Source of the DNA: Pseudomonadota bacterium
Lineage (GTDB): Bacteria > Pseudomonadota > Gammaproteobacteria > Burkholderiales > Thiobacillaceae
Direction: 5' to 3'
Length of the DNA stretch: 47,633 bases
NCBI GenBank assembly: GCA_030653935.1
Contig: JAURYL010000023.1
Location: 1-47,633, forward strand
Shown here: one piece after another, positions 40,965 through 47,633 of the stretch
Layout: each line of letters opens with the position of its first letter
Position numbering within the stretch: position 1 is the first letter of the stretch
The notes under the pieces: generated by a model
Databases searched by the model: none
The model's input: only the letters and a program-made list of their open reading frames with translations
Told to the model about the DNA's origin: nothing
Position numbers and translations under genes: made by a program

Positions 40965-41566
40965 TCTTCTTCCTTGATGTGGCGCGACAGATAGAGGGTC
41001 TGGCCGACGATGAATACCAGCATCAGCCCAAGCGAGCCGAACATCTTGAAGTTCACCCAGGCATCGGTGGAATAGTGCATCGCCACCCACAGGTTGGCGA
41101 CGCCCATCAGGGCGAAGAAACCTGCCCAGGCGAGGTTGAGCCGGGTCCACACCGTGTCGGGCAGCGCCACATTCTTTTCCATCATCAGGCGGATCAGATT
41201 GCGTTCGAACAGCAGCGGCGCCAGACCCAGCGACAGGGCGAACAACCAGTACAACACGGTCGGCTTCCACTTGATGAAGGTCTCATCGTGCAGAAACAGG
41301 GTGGCGCCGCCGAATACCACGATCAGTGCCAGCGATATCCACAGCATGGTTTCCACCTTGCGGTGGCGCAGCCACACCCAGCCGATCTGACCAAAACTGG
41401 CAACGATGGCCACCAGCGTGGCCAGAAATACGCCGGGTTTGGTGCCGCTATCCAGAGCGATACCCACCGCGGCCAGCCAGGCGGTGGCGTTTTCGGGGTT
41501 TTTTTCGCCCACTTGATAGGCGGCGAAAAACAGGATGATGGGGAACAGATCGAACAGAATCTTCAC
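40961..41566 (-). CDS. yciB: Septation protein A family (YciB/IspZ) inner membrane protein
   Basis: The protein has 201 residues with five to six helices. It begins [20 protein letters not shown], a highly conserved start of the family, and has [13 protein letters not shown]. The protein links cell elongation and division machinery. Start is GTG at 41566; upstream in-frame sequence does not fit the family. First gene of the yciB-yciI-bolA operon. Confidence 0.92.
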   Translation of the reverse strand: MKILFDLFPIILFFAAYQVGEKNPENATAWLAAVGIALDSGTKPGVFLATLVAIVASFGQIGWVWLRHRKVETMLWISLALIVVFGGATLFLHDETFIKWKPTVLYWLFALSLGLAPLLFERNLIRLMMEKNVALPDTVWTRLNLAWAGFFALMGVANLWVAMHYSTDAWVNFKMFGSLGLMLVFIVGQTLYLSRHIKEEE

Positions 41567-41649
41567 GGTCGTGAGGGCGGGCGGGGAGGGCGGCGGGCAT
41601 TTTGCTATGATTGTCGGCCGCGTCACAAGTCAGAGTGTTCCAGTTCAGC

Positions 41650-42480
41650 ATGCCGGTCTACGATCTCCACTGTCATTCCACCGCCTCCGATGGCGTACTT
41701 ACGCCCAGCGAGCTGGTGCAACGCGCCGTTGCACAAGGCGTCGATTTCCTGGCGCTGACCGATCACGACGATACGCGTGGCTTGGTCGAGGCGCGCGCCA
41801 CGGCGGCGGCGCATGACATTGAAGTAGTGGCCGGCGTGGAAGTTTCGATCACCTGGCGTAACTCCACGGTGCACATCGTCGGCTTGCGGGTTGATCCCGC
41901 CGCCGAAGACCTGGCCGACGGCCTCCACCAGAACCGTTCCGGCCGCGCCATGCGCGCCGAACGCATGGCGGATGACCTGGCCCGCCTGGGGATAGTCGGC
42001 GCCCTGGAAGGGGCTTATGCCTTCGCCGGTAACAAGGAGCTCATAGGCCGCACTCACTTCGCGCGATTTCTGGTGGAGCGCGGCGTGGTGAAAGATGTGA
42101 AAACCGTGTTCAAGAAATATCTGGTCAAGGGCAAGCCCGGCTATGTGCACCACGAATGGGCCAGTCTCGCCGATGCCGTCGCCTGGATCCGCGCGGCCGG
42201 CGGCCAGTCCGTGCTGGCGCATCCCGGCCGTTATTACTTCGGACGCGAACGCATGCGCGACTTCCTGAAGGAATTCAGGGAGCTTGGGGGCGATGCCATC
42301 GAGGTCGTCACCGGCAGCCACACCGCCGATCAGGTGCCGGTTTATGCCGACCTGGCGGTGGAGTTCGATTTCCGCGCCTCGGTCGGGTCCGACTTCCACG
42401 CACCGGGGGAAGGCGGCCGCGAGTTGGGTCGGCTGATGCCGCTGCCGCTGCGTTGCCGGCCGGTATGGGAGGTTTGGTAA
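41650..42480 (+). CDS. PHP domain phosphoesterase (RNase AM/TrpH-like)
   Basis: The protein has 276 residues. MPVYDLHCHSTASDGVLTPSELV, LALTDHDD, VVAGVEVS, VLAHPGRY and SVGSDFHAPG provide the His/Asp/Glu metal ligands of PHP phosphoesterases. Members hydrolyse 3',5'-bisphosphates or 5' RNA ends. ATG at 41650. Adjacent to the Sua5/YciO gene (two bases), as in many betaproteobacteria. Confidence 0.88.
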   Translation: MPVYDLHCHSTASDGVLTPSELVQRAVAQGVDFLALTDHDDTRGLVEARATAAAHDIEVVAGVEVSITWRNSTVHIVGLRVDPAAEDLADGLHQNRSGRAMRAERMADDLARLGIVGALEGAYAFAGNKELIGRTHFARFLVERGVVKDVKTVFKKYLVKGKPGYVHHEWASLADAVAWIRAAGGQSVLAHPGRYYFGRERMRDFLKEFRELGGDAIEVVTGSHTADQVPVYADLAVEFDFRASVGSDFHAPGEGGRELGRLMPLPLRCRPVWEVW

Positions 42481-42482
42481 GC

Positions 42483-43109
42483 ATGGCGCGTGTCTTCGAT
42501 GTTCACCCCGACAATCCTCAACCACGCGCGCTGAGCGAGGCGGTGAGACTGCTGCGCCAGGGCGGCGTGATGGTGTATCCCACCGATTCCTGCTACGCCA
42601 TCGGCTGCATGATCGGCAACAAGGACGGCATGGCTTCGATCCGGCGGATTCACGGTGTCGACGAGAAACACCACTTCACCCTGATTTGCCGCGACCTCTC
42701 GGAAATCGCCCGCTACGCGCGGGTGGACAACAGCCAGTACCGCTTCCTCAAGTCCGCCACGCCGGGCGGCTACACCTTCATTCTCGAAGCCACCCGCGAA
42801 GTGCCGCGGCGTCTGCTGCATCCGAAACGCAGCACCATTGGCTTGCGGGTGCCGGACAACAAGGTCATCGCCGCGTTGCTGGAAGAGTTGAACGAACCGA
42901 TTCTCTCCATGACCCTGCAACTGCCGGGGCACGAATACCCGCTGAACGATCCGGACGACATCCTCGACTGCCTGGACAACCAGGTGGAGGTGATTCTGAC
43001 TTGCGGCTACTGTGGCATCGAGCCCACGACGGTGATCGACTTGACCGGCCCGGTGCCGGAAGTGATTCGCCAGGGAACCGGCGATGTGGCGCGTCTCGGG
43101 CTTCAATAG
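42483..43109 (+). CDS. Sua5/YciO/YrdC family (threonylcarbamoyl-AMP synthase-like) protein
   Basis: The protein has 208 residues. RLLRQGGVMVYPTDSCYAIGC, the family substrate block (KHHFTLICRDLSEIA) and RSTIGLRVPDN identify the YrdC-like fold. YciO-type members are related to the TsaC enzyme of tRNA t6A synthesis but usually are not the main one. The position after the PHP gene is typical of YciO. ATG at 42483. Confidence 0.87.
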   Translation: MARVFDVHPDNPQPRALSEAVRLLRQGGVMVYPTDSCYAIGCMIGNKDGMASIRRIHGVDEKHHFTLICRDLSEIARYARVDNSQYRFLKSATPGGYTFILEATREVPRRLLHPKRSTIGLRVPDNKVIAALLEELNEPILSMTLQLPGHEYPLNDPDDILDCLDNQVEVILTCGYCGIEPTTVIDLTGPVPEVIRQGTGDVARLGLQ

Positions 43110-43117
43110 GAATTCAC

Positions 43118-43822
43118 TTGGAACTCAACCTCATCCAGAAAATTTCCATCTTCGCGCTGCCGGTGTTATTCGCCATCACCCTGCACGAAGCGGCGCACGG
43201 TTACGCGGCGCTGAAGTTCGGCGACCGCACCGCGAAAATGCTCGGCCGCATCACGTTGAACCCGATCCGCCACATCGATCTGGTCGGCACCATCCTGGTG
43301 CCGATTGCCATCCTGATACTCTCCAAGCTTTCGGGTGGGGCCGGCATTCTGTTCGGCTGGGCCAAGCCGGTGCCGGTGAATTTCAATCAACTGAACCGAC
43401 CCAAGCAGGACATGCTCTGGGTGGCGGCCGCCGGGCCGGGGGCCAACCTGCTGATGGCTTTGATCTGGGCGGGCATGATCAAGATAGCGCTGGCCATGCC
43501 GGGCTCGCCGATCGCCATGCCGCTGGCCTTGATGGGCGCGGCCGGCATCTTCATCAACGCCGTGCTGATGGCGTTGAACCTGATTCCCCTGCCGCCCCTG
43601 GATGGCGGCCGCATCGCCGTCAGCCTGTTGCCGACCCGCCTCGCGATCCAGGTGGCGCGGATTGAACCCTATGGCCTGTTCATCCTGCTCGGCCTGATGT
43701 TCATGGGTATCCTCGGCATGCTGATGTGGCCGCTGATCCAGGCCATCATCTCGCTAGCCGCTTTCCTGTTCGGCCTGAATCCGATCAAACTCCTGGCCCT
43801 CATTCAAATCGTCCTCAACTAG
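43118..43822 (+). CDS. Site-2 protease family (M50) membrane metalloprotease
   Basis: The protein has 234 residues. The zinc site HEAAHG lies in the first helix, and NLIPLPPLDGGRI is the second motif with the third ligand Asp. About five to six helices. It may cleave transmembrane segments; substrates unknown. TTG start at 43118 with TAGGAA upstream gives LELNLIQKI, the usual beginning. Confidence 0.87.
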   Translation: MELNLIQKISIFALPVLFAITLHEAAHGYAALKFGDRTAKMLGRITLNPIRHIDLVGTILVPIAILILSKLSGGAGILFGWAKPVPVNFNQLNRPKQDMLWVAAAGPGANLLMALIWAGMIKIALAMPGSPIAMPLALMGAAGIFINAVLMALNLIPLPPLDGGRIAVSLLPTRLAIQVARIEPYGLFILLGLMFMGILGMLMWPLIQAIISLAAFLFGLNPIKLLALIQIVLN

Positions 43823-43829
43823 AGCTCCT

Positions 43830-45032
43830 ATGTACGCAGACCGCGTTCTCTCCGGCATGCGCCCCACCGGCAGCCTGCACCTCGGCCACTACCATGGCGT
43901 CCTGAAAAACTGGATTCAGCTCCAGCACGAATACGAATGCCTGTTCTTCGTCGCCGACTGGCATGCGCTCACCACCCAGTACGACAATCCGCGCGGCATC
44001 GAGGAGGCGACTTGGCAGATGGTGATCGACTGGCTCGCCGCCGGCGTCGACCCGTCCAAGGCCACGCTGTTCATCCAGTCGCAGGTAATCGAACATGCCG
44101 AACTGCATCTGCTGCTGTCCATGATGACGCCGCTGGGCTGGCTGGAACGGGTGCCGACCTACAAGGACCAGCAGGAAAAACTTGTCGAGAAAGACCTCTC
44201 CACCTATGGTTTTCTCGGCTACCCGCTGCTGCAATCGGCCGACATCCTGATCTACCGCGCTAATCAGATACCAGTGGGTGAGGACCAGGTGCCGCACATC
44301 GAGTTCTCCCGCGAGATCGCGCGCCGCTTCAACCACCTCTATGGCAAGGAGCCGGGCTACGAGGAGAAAGCCGAGATGGCGGTGAAGAAGCTCGGTGGCA
44401 AGAAGGCCAAGCTATATCAGGAATTGCGCACCCGTTATCAGCAGGAAGGCGACGATGCCGCGCTCGATTCCGCGCGCGCATTGTTGGGCGAAACCCAGAA
44501 TCTGTCGCTGGGCGACAAGGAACGCCTCTATGGCTTCCTCGAAGGCGGCGGCAAGATGATCCTCACCGAGCCGGAAGCCCTGCTCACGGTGGCCTCCAAG
44601 ATGCCCGGCCTGGACGGCCAGAAGATGTCCAAGTCGTACCACAACACCATCTCCCTGCGCGAAGACCCGGAGCAGGTGGGCAAGAAGATTCGCACCATGC
44701 CGACCGATCCCGCGCGCGGCCGCCGCACCGACGCGGGCGATCCGGAAAAATGCCCGGTGTGGCAGTTGCACGAGGTCTACAGTGGCGACGATGTGCGTGC
44801 CTGGGTGCGCCAGGGGTGTACCAGCGCCGGTATCGGCTGCCTGGAATGCAAGCAGCCGGTGATCGACGCCATGCTCAAGGAACTGGCGCCGATCCAGGAA
44901 CGCGCCCGCGCCTACATGGAAGAACCGGATGTGGTGAAGAACATCATCGCCGACGGTTGCGAGAAAGCGCGCGACCTGGCGCGTGAAACCATGCGCGATG
45001 TGCGCGAGGCGATGGGTCTCAACTACGGCTGA
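43830..45032 (+). CDS. trpS: Tryptophanyl-tRNA synthetase
   Basis: This 400-residue class I synthetase has the HIGH-like motif SLHLGHYHG, LLQSADIL and GEDQVPHIE for ATP/Trp binding, and KMSKSY. It is longer than the 330-residue enteric enzyme due to an insertion (about 175-240), as in related TrpS subtypes. The end overlaps the converging GGDEF fragment by ten bases. Confidence 0.95.
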   Translation: MYADRVLSGMRPTGSLHLGHYHGVLKNWIQLQHEYECLFFVADWHALTTQYDNPRGIEEATWQMVIDWLAAGVDPSKATLFIQSQVIEHAELHLLLSMMTPLGWLERVPTYKDQQEKLVEKDLSTYGFLGYPLLQSADILIYRANQIPVGEDQVPHIEFSREIARRFNHLYGKEPGYEEKAEMAVKKLGGKKAKLYQELRTRYQQEGDDAALDSARALLGETQNLSLGDKERLYGFLEGGGKMILTEPEALLTVASKMPGLDGQKMSKSYHNTISLREDPEQVGKKIRTMPTDPARGRRTDAGDPEKCPVWQLHEVYSGDDVRAWVRQGCTSAGIGCLECKQPVIDAMLKELAPIQERARAYMEEPDVVKNIIADGCEKARDLARETMRDVREAMGLNYG

Positions 45033-45500
45033 GCTGCGTCTACCTGGTGCATGCGCCAGGTGCCGCGACCTTCCTGCTTGGCCCGGTACATGGCGGCATC
45101 GGCCAGGCGCATCAAGGTCTCGCACTCGACCGCGTCGCGCGGCGACAGCGCGACACCGATGCTGGTGGCGGTGGTCAGTGTGACCTCCTCAAGATGGAAG
45201 GGGAGGGCCAACGCGGCAACCGCTTTTTCCGCCACGGCGATGGCGTCCGCCTCCCGCTCGATCTCCGGCAGCAGAATGGTGAACTCATCTCCGGAGAGGC
45301 GCGCCACTGTGTCGCTTTCCCGCACGCAAGCCCGCAATCTAGCGGCGACCGCCTGAAGCAAGAGGTCGCCGATATGGTGGCCATGCTTGTCATTGACCAG
45401 CTTGAACTTGTCCAGATCAAGGAAAAGCAAGGCGGCCAAATGGTTTTTTCTGGTGGCCAGCGAGACAGTCTGGCGCAGACGATCCTGGAACAGCATGCGG
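45023..45500 (-). pseudogene. GGDEF (diguanylate cyclase) gene, 3' part only, cut by mobile DNA
   Basis: About 158 residues remain. They start within the GGDEF domain at what should be the LPNR motif (partial AAC codon, then RMLFQDRL), continue with LLFLDLDKFKLVNDKHGH, RLSGDEF in the active loop and AMYRAKQEGRGTW at the end. The 5' part is missing: the coding sequence stops exactly at position 45500, where the IS110-family DNA begins. The missing bases next to the cut should read TTGGGC (plus strand), i.e. a GTTGGGC site. Not expected to be functional. Confidence 0.85.
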
Positions 45501-45582
45501 TTACCGTGAAAGCCAACACCACAAAATTAACACCCCTCCCACTCGCCCCGAGACGAGAACTCAAATGAAACAACTGTGCGGA

Positions 45583-46818
45583 TCAAGCAGCGGCAGCGGA
45601 AAGCTTCACGACGAAGCCGTGGGTTTCCAATGCCTTGATCCAGCGGGGAGCATTCTTTTTCACGTTCGCAGCGGCGTAATCAAACCCCGTGTCGTGATAC
45701 GTCTCGCGGCGGGTGAGCATGAACCAAATCGTGCGAATCATTTTATGGGCGATGGCGACAATGGCTTTCTTGTGACCACGCCGGACTACGAGGCCCCGGT
45801 ATTTCTCCCGAAATACCGACACCGTGCGAATTGCCCCGTTCGCGGCCTCGCACAGCAAATACCGGACCATCGAATTGCCCTTGCGCGTCTTTCCGCTTTT
45901 TCGCTTGCCCGCGCTCTCGTTGTTGCCAGGGCACAAGGCGCCCCAGGACGCGAAGCGGTCGGCGTTGCCGAAATGGGAAAGGTCGTCGCCGATCTCGATC
46001 AGGATCAGCGCTGCGGCCATCTCGCCGATGCCGGGGATCGTTTGCAGCAGCGTCCAGGCCCAGGCGTAGGGCACCATCGCGTCGCGCAAATAGGCGTCGA
46101 GGGTTTCCAGGTGGCGTTCCAATTGCCGCATGTGTTCCCGAATTTCCTCCAACACCAGGCGATGCCGGGCGGACAGGTCGCCGTCCAGCGCGGCCAGCAA
46201 CGTTTCCCTGGGCGCCTTGAGGCGACCGCTGAGCTTGATCAATTCGCTGGGTGCGAGACCGTCGATCAGGCCATCGACCATCGCGCGGGCGGCTTGGCCG
46301 TTGATGTCGGCGACCAAGCCGCCGAGTTTGATGCCGGCGTCGTCGAGAATCTTGTGCAGCCGGTTGGTCTCAGCCGCCAGATTGGCTTGCAGCTTGCGCC
46401 GGTAGCGGCTGACCAGGCGCAGTTCGCGCAGGTCCTTGGGCGGAATGAAGCTGGGGCGAACCAGGCCGTAGCGGCCCAGTTGGGCCAGCCATTCGGAATC
46501 GGCCACGTCGGTCTTGCGGCCGGGGACGTTCTTGGCGTGGTGGGCGTTGACCACCCAGATGCGCAGGCCGACTTCTTCCAGGCGCGCGTAGACGCTTTTC
46601 CAGTAGATGCCGGTGCTTTCCAAAATGACGAGTTCCACCCGCGATTCGCGCAGCCACGCGGCCAGCGCCTTGAGGTCACGCTTGAAGCCGCCGAATTCGC
46701 GGGTCTCGCGGGTGAGGTTTCCGGCTTCGTCCTCGATGAGGACGCTGACGACGTGTTTCATCCGATGCACGTCGATGCCAGCAACGCGTTTGTGCAGCGT
46801 TTCCAGTTGCGATTTCAT
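45583..46818 (-). CDS. IS110-family transposase
   Basis: The protein has 411 residues. The N-terminal RuvC-like DEDD domain shows GIDVHRMKHVVSV, LVILESTGIYWKSV and GRKTDVADSEWLA. The C-terminal Transposase_20 part has TIPGIGEMAAALILIEIGD, GALCPGNNESAGKRKSGKTRKGN (with the Ser of the second active site) and RYLLCEAANGAI. IS110 enzymes are DEDD recombinases guided by an element-encoded bridge RNA. Complete, no frameshift. Confidence 0.95.
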   Translation of the reverse strand: MKSQLETLHKRVAGIDVHRMKHVVSVLIEDEAGNLTRETREFGGFKRDLKALAAWLRESRVELVILESTGIYWKSVYARLEEVGLRIWVVNAHHAKNVPGRKTDVADSEWLAQLGRYGLVRPSFIPPKDLRELRLVSRYRRKLQANLAAETNRLHKILDDAGIKLGGLVADINGQAARAMVDGLIDGLAPSELIKLSGRLKAPRETLLAALDGDLSARHRLVLEEIREHMRQLERHLETLDAYLRDAMVPYAWAWTLLQTIPGIGEMAAALILIEIGDDLSHFGNADRFASWGALCPGNNESAGKRKSGKTRKGNSMVRYLLCEAANGAIRTVSVFREKYRGLVVRRGHKKAIVAIAHKMIRTIWFMLTRRETYHDTGFDYAAANVKKNAPRWIKALETHGFVVKLSAAAA

Positions 46819-46848
46819 GTGCCTTCTCCCATGTTGACAGGGGGGGTG

Positions 46849-47031
46849 GGGAGTTGGCGGACAGCCCGATCAGGGGTGCCTTGCGTCGGAAATCGGCGCA
46901 TGCCTCTTTACCGTGCGTCCTACGCACACTGTGCGCGGTACATTCGGGGGTGCGGACTGTTCGGGCCGGGTCCGGTTAGGCGACGGGGTACAACCACCAA
47001 ACGTTTTTCGACCTCGCGTCCGCCAACTCCC
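46849..47031 (-). ncRNA. Candidate bridge (seek) RNA of the IS110 element
   Basis: The noncoding region upstream of the transposase is closed by a perfect 14-bp inverted repeat (GGGAGTTGGCGGAC at 46849-46862, its complement at 47018-47031). Read along the minus strand it contains, in order, AAACGTT (46999-47005 region), GCCTAACC (46981-46974) and CACGGTAA (46915-46908). The first matches the cassette attC just before and including the crossover, the second is complementary to the attC core GGTTAGGC, the third to the IS end TTACCGTG. This is the target-then-donor order of known bridge RNAs. Exact ends and fold are unknown. Confidence 0.55.
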
Positions 47032-47099
47032 TCTTTTTATTTATGGACCATCCCAGCACCGCTTTCATGTTCGGGGGCGAGCCGGGGGATCATGACTGG

Positions 47100-47495
47100 T
47101 TAGGGCCATCAATCATGGATTCACCATTAAAGCCAGAATCTTACTTGCCAGGATTGCCAGCCAAAGTGACGCTGTTCCTATCATTAAGCCTCTCAGGGTT
47201 GCTTTACGCTCTGCTTCCGTGGCTGCTTTCAGAAACGACCATCGAGCCAGCATTAGCACAGAAATTATCAATATTGCTATTGGCGCTACTACCACTATTG
47301 CCTGGATCATTACTTGTCCTTTTCTTTGTAATCAGACATTACCGTAGTAAGCATAAAGTGTCTTTTCCAGCTGGGGTATTCAGACGTGCTAATTAGCACC
47401 AATAAAAGCCCTAACAATCGGTTCAACCGGAGCGCGCGAAACGCCGGTTCACTTCGTAGTTGGCGCCTCGAGCGCGCGCCCGGTTAACCTAAACG
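47100..47495 (+). mobile_element. Integron gene cassette (single)
   Basis: The cassette runs from TTAGGGC (after G at 47099) to the G of the attC crossover at 47495. Its 5' end GTTAGGGC is the exact complement of the attC start GCCCTAAC (47408-47415), as required for a circular cassette. It holds one ORF starting 15 bases from the cassette edge and ends with a full attC site. No integron integrase gene is present in the window. Confidence 0.8.
47115..47396 (+). CDS. Cassette-encoded small membrane protein, unknown function
   Basis: The protein has 93 residues with two hydrophobic helices (TLFLSLSLSGLLYALLPWLL and ILLLALLPLLPGSLLVLFFV) separated by a short polar stretch, and a basic tail IRHYRSKHK. 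I know no family. AT-rich codon use contrasts with the GC-rich neighbours, as is common for cassette genes. ATG at 47115 fits the short 5' leader of cassettes; earlier in-frame starts would lie outside the cassette. Confidence 0.65.
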   Translation: MDSPLKPESYLPGLPAKVTLFLSLSLSGLLYALLPWLLSETTIEPALAQKLSILLLALLPLLPGSLLVLFFVIRHYRSKHKVSFPAGVFRRAN

Positions 47496-47501
47496 TTACC
47501 G
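47408..47501 (+). other. attC recombination site
   Basis: R'' GCCCTAAC and R' CGTTA frame an imperfect palindrome. The left strand TAAC-AATC-GGTTCAACCGG-AGCGCGCG folds on TAAC-GTTTA-GGTTAACCGG-GCGCGCGC (complement of the right side), with one extrahelical C in GGTTCAACCGG, the hallmark of attC sites. The crossover is G^TT at 47495/47496. The TT belongs to the IS that now fills the site, so the native next bases are unknown. Confidence 0.85.
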
Positions 47502-47633
47502 TGAAAGCCAACACCACAAAATCAACACCCCTCCCACTCGCCCCGAGACGAGAACTCAAATGAAACAACTGTGCGGATCAAGCAGCGGCAGCGGAAAGCT
47601 TCACGACGAAGCCGTGGGTTTCCAATGCCTTGA
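47496..47633 (-). mobile_element. IS110-family insertion sequence, copy 2 (cut by window end)
   Basis: This copies 45501-45638 with a single difference (C for T in AAAATCAAC). It starts right at the attC crossover point, in the same orientation as copy 1. The remainder lies beyond the window. Confidence 0.92.
47578..47633 (-). CDS. IS110-family transposase, C-terminal end (partial)
   Basis: The last 18 codons and stop of the transposase are visible (ending HGFVVKLSAAAA), identical at the protein level to the end of the copy 1 transposase. The rest is outside the window. Confidence 0.9.
   Translation of the reverse strand, partial: KALETHGFVVKLSAAAA

Larger units (their letters stand above)
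45501..47099 (-). mobile_element. IS110-family insertion sequence, copy 1
   Basis: The left boundary TTACCGTGAAAGCCAACACC is defined by comparison with copy 2 at 47496: sequences agree from here on with one base difference in 138, and the flanks differ. The right boundary is inferred. 47099 leaves the integron cassette start TTAGGGC directly adjacent; 46975 is an alternative. It contains one transposase gene on the minus strand, about 80 bases of 3' noncoding and about 280 bases of 5' noncoding DNA. No terminal inverted repeats are seen, as usual for IS110. Confidence 0.75.

Noticed and set aside
46975-46981. GTTAGGC as a second attC core or as the right end of the IS
   Set aside because: No attC palindrome exists on either side, and accepting it as the IS end would leave 124 unexplained bases before the cassette. 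I prefer to see it as a guide sequence, but it remains an alternative boundary.
45501-47099. IS1111-type subterminal inverted repeats
   Set aside because: No matching inverted repeats were found near the two ends, so plain IS110 grouping is preferred.
45565-47103. Plus-strand open frame of 512 codons across the IS element
   Set aside because: Antisense to the transposase and its 5' noncoding region. No recognisable domain.

Overview
The window looks like chromosomal DNA of a high-GC betaproteobacterium. The evidence is gene order and protein similarity recalled from memory, not a search: ppiC-bolA-yciI-yciB in a row, and PHP phosphoesterase, Sua5/YciO, M50 protease and trpS in a row. A periplasmic nitrate reductase operon of the napDAGHB type suggests a respiratory, facultatively denitrifying lifestyle. 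No tRNA, rRNA, CRISPR array, phage or integrase gene was seen. No stretch of more than about 300 bases lacks a called feature.

Layout. Positions 1-4600 hold a holin-like membrane protein, an N-acetylglutaminylglutamine-type amidotransferase (a putative osmolyte enzyme), an SrkA-type kinase and two small membrane or exported proteins. Positions 4630-30543 hold one long minus-strand aryl polyene (APE) pigment cluster, read from 30543 downwards. It encodes a chain-length-factor-like protein, two acyltransferases, two acyl carrier proteins, an AMP ligase, two hot-dog dehydratases, a ketoreductase, three full ketosynthases, an aromatic amino acid ammonia-lyase, a thioesterase, two glycosyltransferases, a methyltransferase, a LolA-like carrier, an MMPL exporter and a DUF3261-type lipoprotein. 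A divergent phosphopantetheinyl transferase (30652-31296) would activate the carrier proteins. Most junctions overlap as ATGA or similar, which suggests translational coupling. Together the genes suggest a lipid-anchored, glycosylated aryl polyene built in the cytoplasm and exported to the outer membrane.

The cluster has been invaded several times. A lower-GC island (about 7400-11150) carries lipoproteins and a muramidase/exported-protein pair. A DUF4160/DUF2442 pair sits between the thioesterase and lolA genes. Three copies of a long palindromic element (10151-10357, 14827-14994, 16984-17149) are present, one of them read through in frame inside an unusual alpha/beta hydrolase-radical SAM fusion.

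Positions 31286-37928 hold a Crp/Fnr regulator, napDAGHB with an FNR-like box upstream, and a ModE-like regulator. Positions 37978-45032 hold a divergent Hfq, a CbpA-type DnaJ protein, and the ppiC, bolA, yciI, yciB, PHP, Sua5/YciO, M50 protease and trpS genes.

The right end (45023-47633) is the most interesting region. A GGDEF gene is cut at a G^TT site. It is followed by an IS110-family element, then a single integron gene cassette with a textbook attC site, then the start of a second copy of the same IS placed exactly at the attC crossover point. The noncoding region upstream of the IS transposase contains short matches to the attC target and to the IS end, in the order expected of a bridge (seek) RNA.
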